Positions 30,452 through 37,891 of a DNA stretch of 64,000 nucleotides are shown one piece after another. This DNA is from Nilaparvata lugens. Its lineage: Eukaryota; Arthropoda; Insecta; Hemiptera; Delphacidae. The stretch covers positions 30,906,559 to 30,970,558 of the forward strand of contig NC_052518.1 in NCBI RefSeq assembly GCF_014356525.2, in the 5' to 3' direction. The position numbers and the translations under genes are program-made. The notes beneath the pieces are model-generated. The model did no database searches. It was not told the DNA's origin and saw only the letters and a list, made by a program, of their open reading frames with translations. Positions within the stretch are counted from its first letter, which is position 1, and each line of letters starts with the position of its first letter.

Positions 30452-31523
30452 TATATATATTACTTACTATATCAAATTACTGATTCGAATAATGCATAAA
30501 CTGTTTATAATATTTCGTGTGAAACAAAATTATTGTTGATAAAAATGAACATGTAATGAACTGAAATATTGATTCGAATAATACATTGTTATTTGAATTA
30601 TGAAAAATGCATTCACATGCATAAACTGTTTATAATATTTCGTATGAAACAAAATTATTGTTGATAAAAATGAACATGTAATGAACTGAAATATTGATTC
30701 GAATAATACATTGTTATTTGAATTATGAAAAATGCATTCACATGCATAAACTGTTTATAATATTTCGTGTGAAACAAAATTATTGTTGATAAAAATGAAC
30801 ATGTAATGAACTGAAATATTGATTCGAATAGTACATTGTTATTTGAATTATGAAAAATGCATTCACATGCATAAACTGTTTATAATATTTCGTGTGAAAC
30901 AAAATTATTGTTGATAAAAATGAACATGTAATGAACTGAAATATTTTTTGAGTCAATTATCTAGCAATTTGAATTGAGTTCAAGTAATCGGAGAATTTCC
31001 GAGTTATTACTTACTTTCAGTTTTGAATAGTGAATCTGTTGAGCAAGTTCTCCCTCTCTCGTATGATTTTATAACCTGAAACAAATAAGAGTCTAATGAA
31101 ATATTTTTTCAACAGAAACGTGTGGCAGAAGAGGACAGCTCCATAATGCCTCTTTTGCGGGAGGAGGAGGAAGCGGAGAACGAGATGGACGTGGAGACGG
31201 AGGAGTTGCTCACCATTATAAATCATACTGAGAAACCGTGGACGCCTCTCCGGCAGTTGGTGGAGGACACGCCATACCCCATCGTGGGGGAACGGCAGAT
31301 TACCAACCAACATGGTCGCCGGGTAATTTTAAAAGTGCATTTGACATCTGTACGACTGACGGACATATACATGCCAGAGAGGTATAGCCGCGGTTTGACC
31401 TCTAAAGACATTGATCATTTCAACAAAAATTGCAAATCCCTATGTCTCTTTGTGAAGCATGTTAATGCTTTTTTAACAGACATAAATATTGTCAAGTGCA
31501 AAATTAGCAAATTTGGCATTTGA
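29676..31523 (+). CDS. P1 spliced gene: low-complexity N-terminus plus conserved C-terminal domain
   Basis: Exon 1 is 29676..30077 (134 codons, donor AAG|GTTAGT) and exon 2 is 31116..31523 (acceptor TTTTTTCAACAG), joined in phase 0 to give 269 aa. Exon 1 is Pro-, Ala- and Ser-rich with basic patches (LKRRGIFVQRERGEE, RQRQAKRKLTFEEPE). Exon 2 begins acidic and then has a domain with LRQLVEDTPYPIVGERQI, HGRRVILKVHLTSVR, YMPERYS and CKSLCLFVKHV. The P2 genes at 56776 and 58837 contain a similar domain (LLEYPVIGARIV, CVIIRVVNVG, FLPRKFAAA, CINLIMTVEHV) and are also interrupted by an intron just before it. The domain is unknown to me. A nuclear or DNA-binding role is suggested only by charge. Confidence 0.7.
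30424..30463 (+). repeat. (TA)n in the intron
   Basis: An AT dinucleotide tract within the 1,038-bp intron, just upstream of the 125-bp tandem array. Confidence 0.85.
30494..30950 (+). repeat. 125-bp tandem repeat, ~3.6 units, in the intron
   Basis: 'gcataaactgtttataatat' recurs at 30494, 30619, 30744 and 30869, a strict 125-bp period with only single-base differences. The array is flanked by a ~60-bp direct repeat ('caattatctagcaatttgaa', then 'aagtaatcggagaatttccg') at ~30358..30418 and ~30952..31012. It makes up nearly half of the intron. Confidence 0.92.
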
Positions 31524-31555
31524 CAATATTTATGTCAGTGAGCATTAACATGCTT
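31455..31555 (+). other. Long pre-miRNA-like hairpin at the 3' end of the spliced gene
   Basis: The arm 'aagcatgttaatgct' (31455..31469) pairs with 'agcattaacatgctt' (31541..31555). Farther in, 'gacataaatattgtcaa' pairs perfectly with 'ttgacaatatttatgtc'. The stem is ~40 bp with a small internal bulge and a ~25-nt loop. It spans the stop codon at 31521..31523 and is followed by AATAAA near 31590. Size and shape resemble a pre-miRNA or structured 3' UTR. A function is inferred only. Confidence 0.75.
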
Positions 31556-31783
31556 TACATGTTAATATGTATGTGTAATAGTTGTGATCAATAAAATGTG
31601 TCCATATTTGATAAAAAATTGTTTTCAATTCTTACCTGTTGTTGCCGTTGTTGATAAGTTCGTAATGAATAGTAGAAACACGCAGAAGAAGAAATGCTTC
31701 ACCTGCTCTGTTGTGAATGATATTCAAATAAGGTGAGTGCGTCTTTTATAGTTTGTTGTGAGCATGCTCACTAGTCTTTTCCG

Positions 31784-31843
<60 letters not shown>

Positions 31844-32117
31844 CCGTGCAGGCAAGCGCTGGCGGCTTCTCGCTCCCTCCTTCTCGTGTTCGCACGTGCT
31901 CCTACAGATGTGGGTGGCCCAGCATCATTTCTCCCCTTTTCGAATCGCATTCACCATTCAGATTTGAAATAATATTTATATCATTCAAGCAATGTATCAT
32001 AGCAATCATGGTATGAATTCATTTCCAACTCGATTGAAAATTAAACCAATTCAAGTTGGTGTATTGATTAATTAACCTCAGTTAATGTTCAACCATTGAG
32101 TTGAAAGGTAATGAAAA
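31556..32117. other. P1 spacer before the capsid cluster
   Basis: Contains AATAAA (~31590), a (CA)n tract at ~31786..31842 and no gene. TCAGTT near 32074, ~44 bp before the PLA2-gene ATG, is a possible initiator without a clear TATA box. ORFs through the CA tract are artefacts. Confidence 0.6.
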
Positions 32118-32795
32118 ATGGTATGTAGGAGAAAAAAGCAGAGTTCGAGGAAACGGGGTAGAGGAATCTTGAGTTCAGCAGCAAGAGTTTTTAAAGGTGT
32201 GTCAGGTTTGGCAGGTAATGTGACATCAACTATTTTAAATAAGGTAATTGATAACCTGGGGGAAGAATATCATATTCCGGGATACGAGTATTGCGGACCG
32301 GGCACGAAGGTTAATGAAAGGTTAAAGAGAGGTGATCAAGGTATAAATTCGTTAGATAGAGCTTGCAAGATACATGATATAGCCTATACTCAAAATAGCG
32401 ATAATAAAACTCGGGCGGTAGCCGACAGAGCTCTAGCAAACGCTGCATGGGACATTTTCAAAAATCCACAAACACCCCTTGCCGAGAAAGCACTTAGCTA
32501 TCTTGTTACAAACGTTATGAAAGCTAAAGCGGCGTTTGGTGGGTCTTTGAGAAAGAAGAAGAAGAAGAAGAATGAGAGGAGAAGTTATAGTAATGGAATT
32601 AGACGCAAAGCTATAGCTCAGTTGAAAAAGCATATTGCAGGAAAAGGATATTTTTTGAAGCCTTTTCCTCAAATAACTAGTGGGGGGAGAGTTCCACCCC
32701 TACCCCCATCATCATATGGAGTGAGTTTATTCCCTCAAGTTAAGAAACGTAGAACAACAAAGAAGAGTAGGAAGAAGAAGAAGAAGAAGGCATGA
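32118..32795 (+). CDS. P1 parvovirus-type phospholipase A2 domain protein
   Basis: 225 aa starting MVCRRKKQSSRKRGRGILSS. Residues ~55-95 carry the PLA2 signature: the calcium loop YCGPGT and the catalytic His-Asp pair in CKIHDIAY. The PLA2 module of parvovirus VP1 has the same arrangement and acts on endosomal membrane during entry. The N-terminus and C-terminus are strongly basic (KKKKKK runs), as expected for a DNA-associated minor virion protein. The stop overlaps the protease start in an ATGA. The P2 counterpart at 61361..62020 preserves the same motifs but has stops. The frame here is fully open. The entry role is a family-level inference. Confidence 0.87.
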   Translation: MVCRRKKQSSRKRGRGILSSAARVFKGVSGLAGNVTSTILNKVIDNLGEEYHIPGYEYCGPGTKVNERLKRGDQGINSLDRACKIHDIAYTQNSDNKTRAVADRALANAAWDIFKNPQTPLAEKALSYLVTNVMKAKAAFGGSLRKKKKKKNERRSYSNGIRRKAIAQLKKHIAGKGYFLKPFPQITSGGRVPPLPPSSYGVSLFPQVKKRRTTKKSRKKKKKKA

Positions 32796-33154
32796 ATATT
32801 GAAGGAGAATTGAGTAATTATGATTTGATTGATTGGTCGAAATTATTACAGATTCAGCTAAGAGGCATATATATGCTAGATGCATTACCCAAAAAAATTC
32901 TAAAAAACGAGAATGCCATTGTGAATTTAGCAAGGGAAAGCGAGGATGGCACACATTGGGTAGCATATAAGAAAGTTGGTTCTAATGTTTGGTATTTTGA
33001 TCCAATTGGAAATTTACAACCTCCATACAAATTGGACAAATATTGGAAAAAAGAAAATGGAGTAAATATATTTTATAATGTAGAGCATATGCAACCATTA
33101 AATAGCGATTTTTGTGGTCATCTTACATTATTGTTTCTTGCAAATCAGTTGTAA
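32792..33154 (+). CDS. P1 adenain-like cysteine protease
   Basis: 120 aa; the ATG at 32792 overlaps the upstream stop (ATGA). Catalytic residues match adenovirus protease order: His in GTHWVAYKK, acidic residue in WYFDPIGNLQPP, Gln in HMQPLNS and Cys in DFCGHL, with Gln and Cys seven residues apart as in adenain. Family members (C5/Ulp1-like) cleave capsid precursors during maturation. It is shorter than adenovirus protease (~200 aa) but has all core motifs, like its intact P2 homologue (62017..62388). Confidence 0.92.
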   Translation: MNIEGELSNYDLIDWSKLLQIQLRGIYMLDALPKKILKNENAIVNLARESEDGTHWVAYKKVGSNVWYFDPIGNLQPPYKLDKYWKKENGVNIFYNVEHMQPLNSDFCGHLTLLFLANQL

Positions 33155-33180
33155 TTAAGTGTTTGTGGTGAACACACAAG

Positions 33181-33867
33181 ATGGTGGTTATTACATTACG
33201 ATCTAACACAAGTGATCTCTATGAACATTTACAAGAAATTATAGAATTGGATAAAAATCGTGAATGGGAAATTGGATTGATTAATTTTTCCAGTTACAAT
33301 AGTATTGCAAACATTAACAAAGGAACAAATTCCAGCTTCAAATATGGTGATAGATTAATCGAGTTGGATACTGGTGCATATGAAGTTGAGGATATTATAA
33401 AATCTTTAAAGAATAAATTGAATATTGATGGCAAGAAGAATAAACTTATTATACGTGCAAACGTAAATACTATGAAGATTGAAATTCATTCTGATAAACC
33501 CATTGATTTAACACGTTCTGATTCGATTGCTAAGATACTTGGTTTTGATAATGTTGTTTTGCAGCCAAATAAATGGCATTATTCCAAACATTTGGTTAAC
33601 ATAACAAGCGTTGACAGTATTGTAGTTGAGTGTAATTTAGCTTGCGGCAGTTACTCTGAGGGAAAACAAAAACATATAATCTACGAATTTTTACCAAAGG
33701 TTCCTAGCGGTTATTTAATAAACGAAGTACCATCACCGATTATTTATGTACCTTTGAATACGCATCGAATTCAAACTATTAATGTAAAGGTAACGGACCA
33801 GAACGGATCGTTTATTGATTTCCGCGGAGATACAATTACAATTAGGTTGCACATACGTGAAAAGTAA
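33181..33867 (+). CDS. P1 penton-like minor capsid protein
   Basis: The ATG at 33181 (MVVITLRSNTSDLYEHLQEI) gives 228 aa. It is strand-rich with conserved WEIGLINFSSYNS, FKYGDRLIELDTGAYEVEDI, NKWHYSKHLVNI, CNLACGSYS and VPLNTHRIQTINVKVTDQNG. Position between protease and major capsid protein, size and beta content fit the single-jelly-roll minor capsid (penton) protein of Polintons. P2 has a close homologue at 62413..63096 (227 codons) broken by two stops. Its stop overlaps the ATG of the 59-aa gene (TAATG). Confidence 0.8.
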   Translation: MVVITLRSNTSDLYEHLQEIIELDKNREWEIGLINFSSYNSIANINKGTNSSFKYGDRLIELDTGAYEVEDIIKSLKNKLNIDGKKNKLIIRANVNTMKIEIHSDKPIDLTRSDSIAKILGFDNVVLQPNKWHYSKHLVNITSVDSIVVECNLACGSYSEGKQKHIIYEFLPKVPSGYLINEVPSPIIYVPLNTHRIQTINVKVTDQNGSFIDFRGDTITIRLHIREK

Positions 33868-34046
33868 TGGGTTATCTTATTTTCAACCCACGTTCGAATA
33901 AGACCAATCAAGTCATTAGAGAAAGGAACGCGATAGCGACAACACCTAAAAACAAACGTGCTTTGTCGGCTAAAAGCGCGAGAATATTAGAAAAGTTGGG
34001 TTTTATAGTTGATTGGCGAAATGTCAGGAGGTCCTGCAGCAATTAG
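33867..34046 (+). CDS. P1 59-aa protein overlapping the major capsid gene
   Basis: The ATG at 33867 overlaps the penton stop (TAATG) and the frame ends at TAG 34044..34046, 26 nt inside the major capsid gene in another frame. The protein starts MGYLIFNPRSNKTNQ and ends with SAKSARILEKLGFIVDWRN. P2 has a 59-aa ORF at exactly the same place (63177..63356) with MGFVIYNLAPG...RFLEKLGFKVNWKYV. Conserved length, ends and position argue for a real gene below common ORF cut-offs. It is basic and has no membrane segment. A capsid cement, scaffold or regulatory role is possible but unsupported. Confidence 0.75.
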   Translation: MGYLIFNPRSNKTNQVIRERNAIATTPKNKRALSAKSARILEKLGFIVDWRNVRRSCSN

Positions 34047-35259
34047 TGAAATTCTGGATGTGGAGACAGACCTTCAGTTTTATAATGATATTACTAAATT
34101 CCAATTTCACACTCATACAGTTTATTCGGGACAGGAAATAAAAAACTCTGACGAGGCACGTATTGGCATAAATTCTTTAGATGTCTATTCTTTACCTTGT
34201 AAATCATTCATATTGATTGAGGGAACAGTTAACTGTACAAAACCGGGAACAGACCCAGCCGATGCACCAGTTGCAGCAGACTATAAATTAAGCAGTAACG
34301 TAATCGGCAACCTTTTTGACGAAATACGATATGAATTAGCAGGTCAGCAAATTTCTAAATCAAGATTGATTGGATTAACATCCACAATTAAAGCTATATT
34401 GGTGAAAAATACTCTCGATAAAAACACATATCACTTGGCTGGTTTTGACAGAGCAGGATATGAGCTAACGGATAATACATTCACTTTCTGTGTACCGCTG
34501 AAATTAATCCTCCCGTTTTTTGAAGATTTTCAAAGAATAATTTTAAATTTGAAACAGGAACTCGTCTTATTGAGGTCACCGACAGATCTAAATTGTGTTG
34601 AGTCTCAAAGTGGAACAAGCGTTAGTGTGAAAATTACAAAACTGCAATGGAGAATGCCCTACATAACTTTAGAAGATCATGTAAGACTGAAATTTTTGAG
34701 ACTGCTTGATGCTGACACTCCACTGAAATTAGGTTTCCGCCATTGGGAAATTTGTGAATTACCAAATTTGCAAAATTCACTTAACCATTCTTGGGCAGTT
34801 CGTACCACATCGAGTTTTGATAGTCCAAAATACGTTATAATTGCATTTCAAACTGATCGTAAGAATAAAATTAAAAAATCAATATCTAATTTCGATAGCT
34901 GCAGTATTTACAATGTTAAAGTATATTTGAACAGTGAGTATTATCCATATGAAAATCTGCTAGGTAAGAAGGAAGTTTTATACCGGATGTTCCTGGATTT
35001 CGCGCCCTCGTATTATAATCATTCAATCAATAGCGAACTCGGAACAGAAATCGATTTTAAAACGTTTTGTGAATCAACACCGCTGATTGTTGTAGATTGT
35101 TCACACCAACCAAGTCATTTGAAATCATCGACAGATGTTCGTATTGAAATGGAATTTAAAAGTGCAGTACCTGCAAATACTTCCGCCTATTGCGTTTCAA
35201 TTAGCGATCGTGTGATGGAATACACACCTCTCACGAGCATGGTGAAAGAAGTTCAGTAA
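34021..35259 (+). CDS. P1 major capsid protein (double jelly-roll)
   Basis: I chose the ATG at 34021 (MSGGPAAISEILDVETDLQF, 412 aa), which aligns with P2 MSLTHAAAISDILNVEQDIH; the frame extends upstream only with a TTG. Conserved stretches include YKLSSNVIGNLFDEIRYELA, NTYHLAGFDRAGYELTDN, FCVPLKLILPFFEDFQ and WRMPYITLEDHVRLKFLRLL. Gene order (PLA2, protease, penton, MCP) and beta-rich content identify the Polinton major capsid protein, which forms trimeric capsomers. The double jelly-roll fold is inferred from the family. No breaks were seen. Confidence 0.88.
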   Translation: MSGGPAAISEILDVETDLQFYNDITKFQFHTHTVYSGQEIKNSDEARIGINSLDVYSLPCKSFILIEGTVNCTKPGTDPADAPVAADYKLSSNVIGNLFDEIRYELAGQQISKSRLIGLTSTIKAILVKNTLDKNTYHLAGFDRAGYELTDNTFTFCVPLKLILPFFEDFQRIILNLKQELVLLRSPTDLNCVESQSGTSVSVKITKLQWRMPYITLEDHVRLKFLRLLDADTPLKLGFRHWEICELPNLQNSLNHSWAVRTTSSFDSPKYVIIAFQTDRKNKIKKSISNFDSCSIYNVKVYLNSEYYPYENLLGKKEVLYRMFLDFAPSYYNHSINSELGTEIDFKTFCESTPLIVVDCSHQPSHLKSSTDVRIEMEFKSAVPANTSAYCVSISDRVMEYTPLTSMVKEVQ

Positions 35260-35282
35260 TTTTATTGATAGAGCGCGCCAGC

Positions 35283-35327
35283 TATATAAGGTGTGCATTC
35301 TGCTCAATTTAGTTCATTATCAGTTTC
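35283..35327 (+). promoter_or_regulatory. Core promoter of the BIR-like fusion gene
   Basis: TATATAAG at 35283 precedes TCATT (A at 35316, 33 bp) and TCAGTT (35320..35325). The ATG is at 35345. Confidence 0.65.
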
Positions 35328-35344
35328 ACCTTTGAACAGACAAC

Positions 35345-36337
35345 ATGTCCTATTCTTTGTGTTCTGATATTTTGGACAAGCCACAAACTCGCTCTATTGG
35401 TATTCAGTGCGATCTTGATAGTTTCTATTATGAAGCAAGGTGCAGTACACCGAAGCCGCTGGAGGTGGAGGAGGAGGAGAAACGAGAAGAGGAGGGGAGA
35501 GACGAAGGATTCGAGGGTACACCGAAGCCGCTGCAGGTGGAGGAGGAGAAACGAGAAGAGGAGGGGAGAGACGAAGGATTCAACGAGGTCGGCGAAGAGA
35601 AAGAAGTGCACAAGGAAGCGAGTGCGAAAATTGCTACGGTTGATCTTCACTGGTTTAAACAAGATTGTAATCAAATTATTGTGAAAGAACTTGCCATAAT
35701 TGATCAGTTTAATAATTATATTGTGTTCCATTTCAAATCACCATTTGCAAAGACAGAATTGAGTGCAAAATTGTATAACGATGTAACATGGTTAGAACGT
35801 CACTATCATAAAATAAAATGGGAAGATGGAGATTTAGAATACAGTGAGTCATTAATACATGATTACCTTGCAGCTTATGAGAAAATTTTCACAAAAGGAA
35901 CTGAGAAAGCAAAGTTTTTAAGAAGATTGCATAGCAACGTTCAATGTATACCAGAGGATTTTCCAAAACCTGATTTCAGCTTTTTCACTAGTTCATGGTG
36001 TTATGCTGCGTGCAACATTCATAAAAATAGACCACATTCTCGCTGTGCTTTATTCTCTGCCCAACATTATAATTCTTTGTTGTTTAAGAATATGTATCAA
36101 ACAAATAATTTCTTGTGCGAAAACAATCGAATGCAAAGCATGAAAATGGCTCCGATGTACACGAATTCACAGAAAAGAAACTTTGCTCGTTATGGATTCT
36201 TCTACAACGGAAAGGATCTACAATGTGTTTATTGCCTGCATGCATTGAGACTGCATAAAGCGCGTACATGTTGTCTATCGTCAATTAATGAAGAAAGACC
36301 GCTTAATTACTCTATAATAGTTCCTGCATATACTTAG
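35345..36337 (+). CDS. P1 330-aa fusion: unnamed domain plus BIR-like Cys module
   Basis: Residues 1-40 are unique. Residues ~36-80 contain two copies of a ~23-residue acidic repeat (TPKPLEVEEEEKREEEGRDE). Residues ~93-250 form a conserved-looking domain: VDLHWFKQDCN, VKELAIIDQFNNYIVFHF, HYHKIKWEDGDLEYSESL, TKGTEKAKFLRRLH and SRCALFSAQHYNSLL. I have the impression of similar domains in arthropod transposon-linked proteins and cannot name it; an RNase H-like fold is possible. Residues ~280-310 (KRNFARYGFFYNGKDLQCVY, then C...CC) look like the CxxC half of a BIR, but the downstream H...C is not clear. Apoptosis inhibition is possible but weakly supported here. Confidence 0.6.
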   Translation: MSYSLCSDILDKPQTRSIGIQCDLDSFYYEARCSTPKPLEVEEEEKREEEGRDEGFEGTPKPLQVEEEKREEEGRDEGFNEVGEEKEVHKEASAKIATVDLHWFKQDCNQIIVKELAIIDQFNNYIVFHFKSPFAKTELSAKLYNDVTWLERHYHKIKWEDGDLEYSESLIHDYLAAYEKIFTKGTEKAKFLRRLHSNVQCIPEDFPKPDFSFFTSSWCYAACNIHKNRPHSRCALFSAQHYNSLLFKNMYQTNNFLCENNRMQSMKMAPMYTNSQKRNFARYGFFYNGKDLQCVYCLHALRLHKARTCCLSSINEERPLNYSIIVPAYT

Positions 36338-36349
36338 TTTTCTTCATTC
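36313..36349 (+). promoter_or_regulatory. Core promoter of the 91-aa gene, overlapping upstream ORF end
   Basis: TATAATAG at 36313 and initiator TCATTC at 36344..36349; the +1 A (36346) is exactly 33 bp downstream. The TATA box lies inside the last codons of the 330-aa ORF. Confidence 0.75.
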
Positions 36350-36359
36350 GCTCAACAAC

Positions 36360-36635
36360 ATGGATCCAAGAAAGTGGTTGGCTGCTGACAACGAATTGGA
36401 AGTGAGGTTAAAAAACTGTATTGATTGGTACGATGAGTGTGAAAGTGCAATTAGGAAATCAACTCCTGAAAATTATAGTTTGGCGAAGCAATTGAAAGAC
36501 ATTTTTCTAAGCACGGTTAATTTAAATGATATAAGAGACTATCTATGTTATTATCGTCCTCATAATTTGTGTATAGATAAGCTAATTAGAATTGAAGATG
36601 AAATTATGAATAGTTGTTTCGAAATGTGTAAATAA
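36360..36635 (+). CDS. P1 91-aa hypothetical helical protein
   Basis: The ATG at 36360 is 14 bp after the predicted start site. The protein (MDPRKWLAADNELEVRLKNC...) is helical and charged, with Cys at several positions (NCIDWYDECE, YLCYYRPHNLC, NSCFEMCK). It has no membrane segment and no recognised domain. AATAAA overlaps its stop region (36631..36637). The own promoter and poly(A) signal support a real small gene. Confidence 0.6.
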   Translation: MDPRKWLAADNELEVRLKNCIDWYDECESAIRKSTPENYSLAKQLKDIFLSTVNLNDIRDYLCYYRPHNLCIDKLIRIEDEIMNSCFEMCK

Positions 36636-36839
36636 ACGTTTTCTGCCTTCAAATGATTTTTCATTCCAATATCCCATTCACGTTTTTTAATTTAGTTGCT
36701 GCTTAGAGCTAGACCAGACAACACGTGTGGGGTGATCTTTTTTATACAGACACGAGCCCCTATAACACGTGCATCTCATCAATTTAGAAAGAGAGATATA
36801 TCTTTCCCCCTCATTCGAGACACGACAAACATCTGCGAG

Positions 36840-37154
36840 ATGCAGTGTTATGGTTTTTCAAAATTCAAAAAATTAACTCGTCTCTTGATGTCAATTTCAT
36901 TTAATGAATTTGATTCAATTGCGAAGAATATTAAATTTTCAACAGGATGTCAAGATGTTGATTTACCGTTAACAAAAACAGAAAATGTACACTTTTCAAT
37001 TTTATCTGAGATTTTCGAACTGCTCAATATTCTAGACAGCGGACATCTACATTATGATTGTACAAATGATTCGTCATTATCTGTTGTTAAAAATTCTGAT
37101 GAACTTTGGAAATGCTTGTACGATATTGCAGATAAAAAATGTAAAAGAACTTAG
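36840..37154 (+). CDS. P1 104-aa hypothetical protein
   Basis: I chose the ATG at 36840 (MQCYGFSKFKKLTRLLMSIS); the frame extends upstream to 36696 but that part is less protein-like. The sequence has predicted helices (NEFDSIAKNIKF, VHFSILSEIFELLNIL, ELWKCLYDIADKKCK). It is the last gene before the right TIR. No family was recognised. A possible TATA (TTTATACAG near 36740) lies ~100 bp upstream. Confidence 0.5.
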   Translation: MQCYGFSKFKKLTRLLMSISFNEFDSIAKNIKFSTGCQDVDLPLTKTENVHFSILSEIFELLNILDSGHLHYDCTNDSSLSVVKNSDELWKCLYDIADKKCKRT

Positions 37155-37364
37155 ATCATTGTAGAGATTTATAGCATTAGATGCGAGAGAGAGAGAATTT
37201 CTCAATTCAATTAGATGTAGAGAGAGAGAGAGAGTCATTGACCTCACTCTGGATTCGCTAGTATAGAGTAATATGGATTCACTTTAATCTGTCAGCAAGG
37301 GAATTTTTCCCCCTCATCTATACTGGGAGAGAATTTCTCACTTCAATCTGTCAGTATAGCAATA

Positions 37365-37885
37365 TGGATTCACTTCAATCTGTCAGTATAGCATTAGATG
37401 TAGAAATATGAATTCACTTTAATCTGACAGTAGAGAATTTTTCCCTCTCAAAGAGATTTTTTTCCCTCATCTAGCATTCACCTCAATCTGTCAGTATAGC
37501 ATTAGATGTAGAAATATGGATTCACTTCAATCTGTCACTATAGAGAGGGAATTTTTCCTCCTAAAAGGGAAATTTTTTTTCCCTCACCTGGGGAAGGGGA
37601 AGGGGAAGGGGAGAGAGAGAGAGAGAGATATCTCTTTTCATCCCCCTCACCTCCACTGGGCAAGGGGAAGGGGAAATCTATTTTTAGGAAGAGAGAGAGA
37701 GAAAGATATATCTCTCTCTCTTTTCATCCCCCTCACCTCCACTGGGCAGGGGGAAGGGGAAATCTATTTTTAGAACACCCCCACCCTACAGGCGGGGGGA
37801 AGGGGTGGAGGGATGGACGAGGGGGGAGAGGGGGGAGGGGATTTCGAGCAAAAAAGCCCGTCTATCCCCACAATCTTACTCTACT
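37365..37885 (-). repeat. P1 right terminal inverted repeat (~521 bp)
   Basis: Reverse complement of 18332..18937 with two instead of three ~80-bp GA-rich units. It ends ...CAATCTTACTCTACT at 37885. From 37155 to 37364 there are further partial 'ctgtcagtatagca' subunits that do not align with the left end. Confidence 0.92.
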
Positions 37886-37891
37886 TATTGT
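37886..37891 (+). repeat. P1 right target-site duplication TATTGT
   Basis: Identical to 18326..18331 and directly adjacent to the right TIR. Confidence 0.95.

Larger units (their letters stand above)
18332..37885 (+). mobile_element. P1: complete Maverick/Polinton (adintovirus-like), 19.55 kb
   Basis: The element is bounded by inverted repeats beginning AGTAGAGTAAGATTGTGGGG and by perfect TATTGT duplications. It encodes the Polinton hallmark set: chromodomain integrase, FtsK/HerA packaging ATPase, adenain-like protease, penton-like protein and major capsid protein. It also carries a parvovirus-type PLA2-domain protein, a fibre-like protein, a DUF8207-like protein, a spliced gene and a BIR-like fusion. 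Genes diverge from ~25750: structural-accessory and integration genes point left, the 647-aa protein and capsid cluster point right. No PolB ORF or fragment is present. Most coding frames are open, so the insertion is probably recent. Confidence 0.95.

Noticed and set aside
35397..35684. Arg/Gly-rich and Ser-rich ORFs in other frames of the 330-aa gene
   Set aside because: They are shadows of the duplicated GGA-rich acidic repeat of the real frame.
18332..37885. A hidden or fragmented PolB in P1
   Set aside because: I looked for DxxSLY, KxxxNSxYG and DTDS motifs in the translated ORFs of P1 and found none. The only large unassigned ORF is the 647-aa protein, which lacks them. This is an inspection by eye and a tblastn would settle it.
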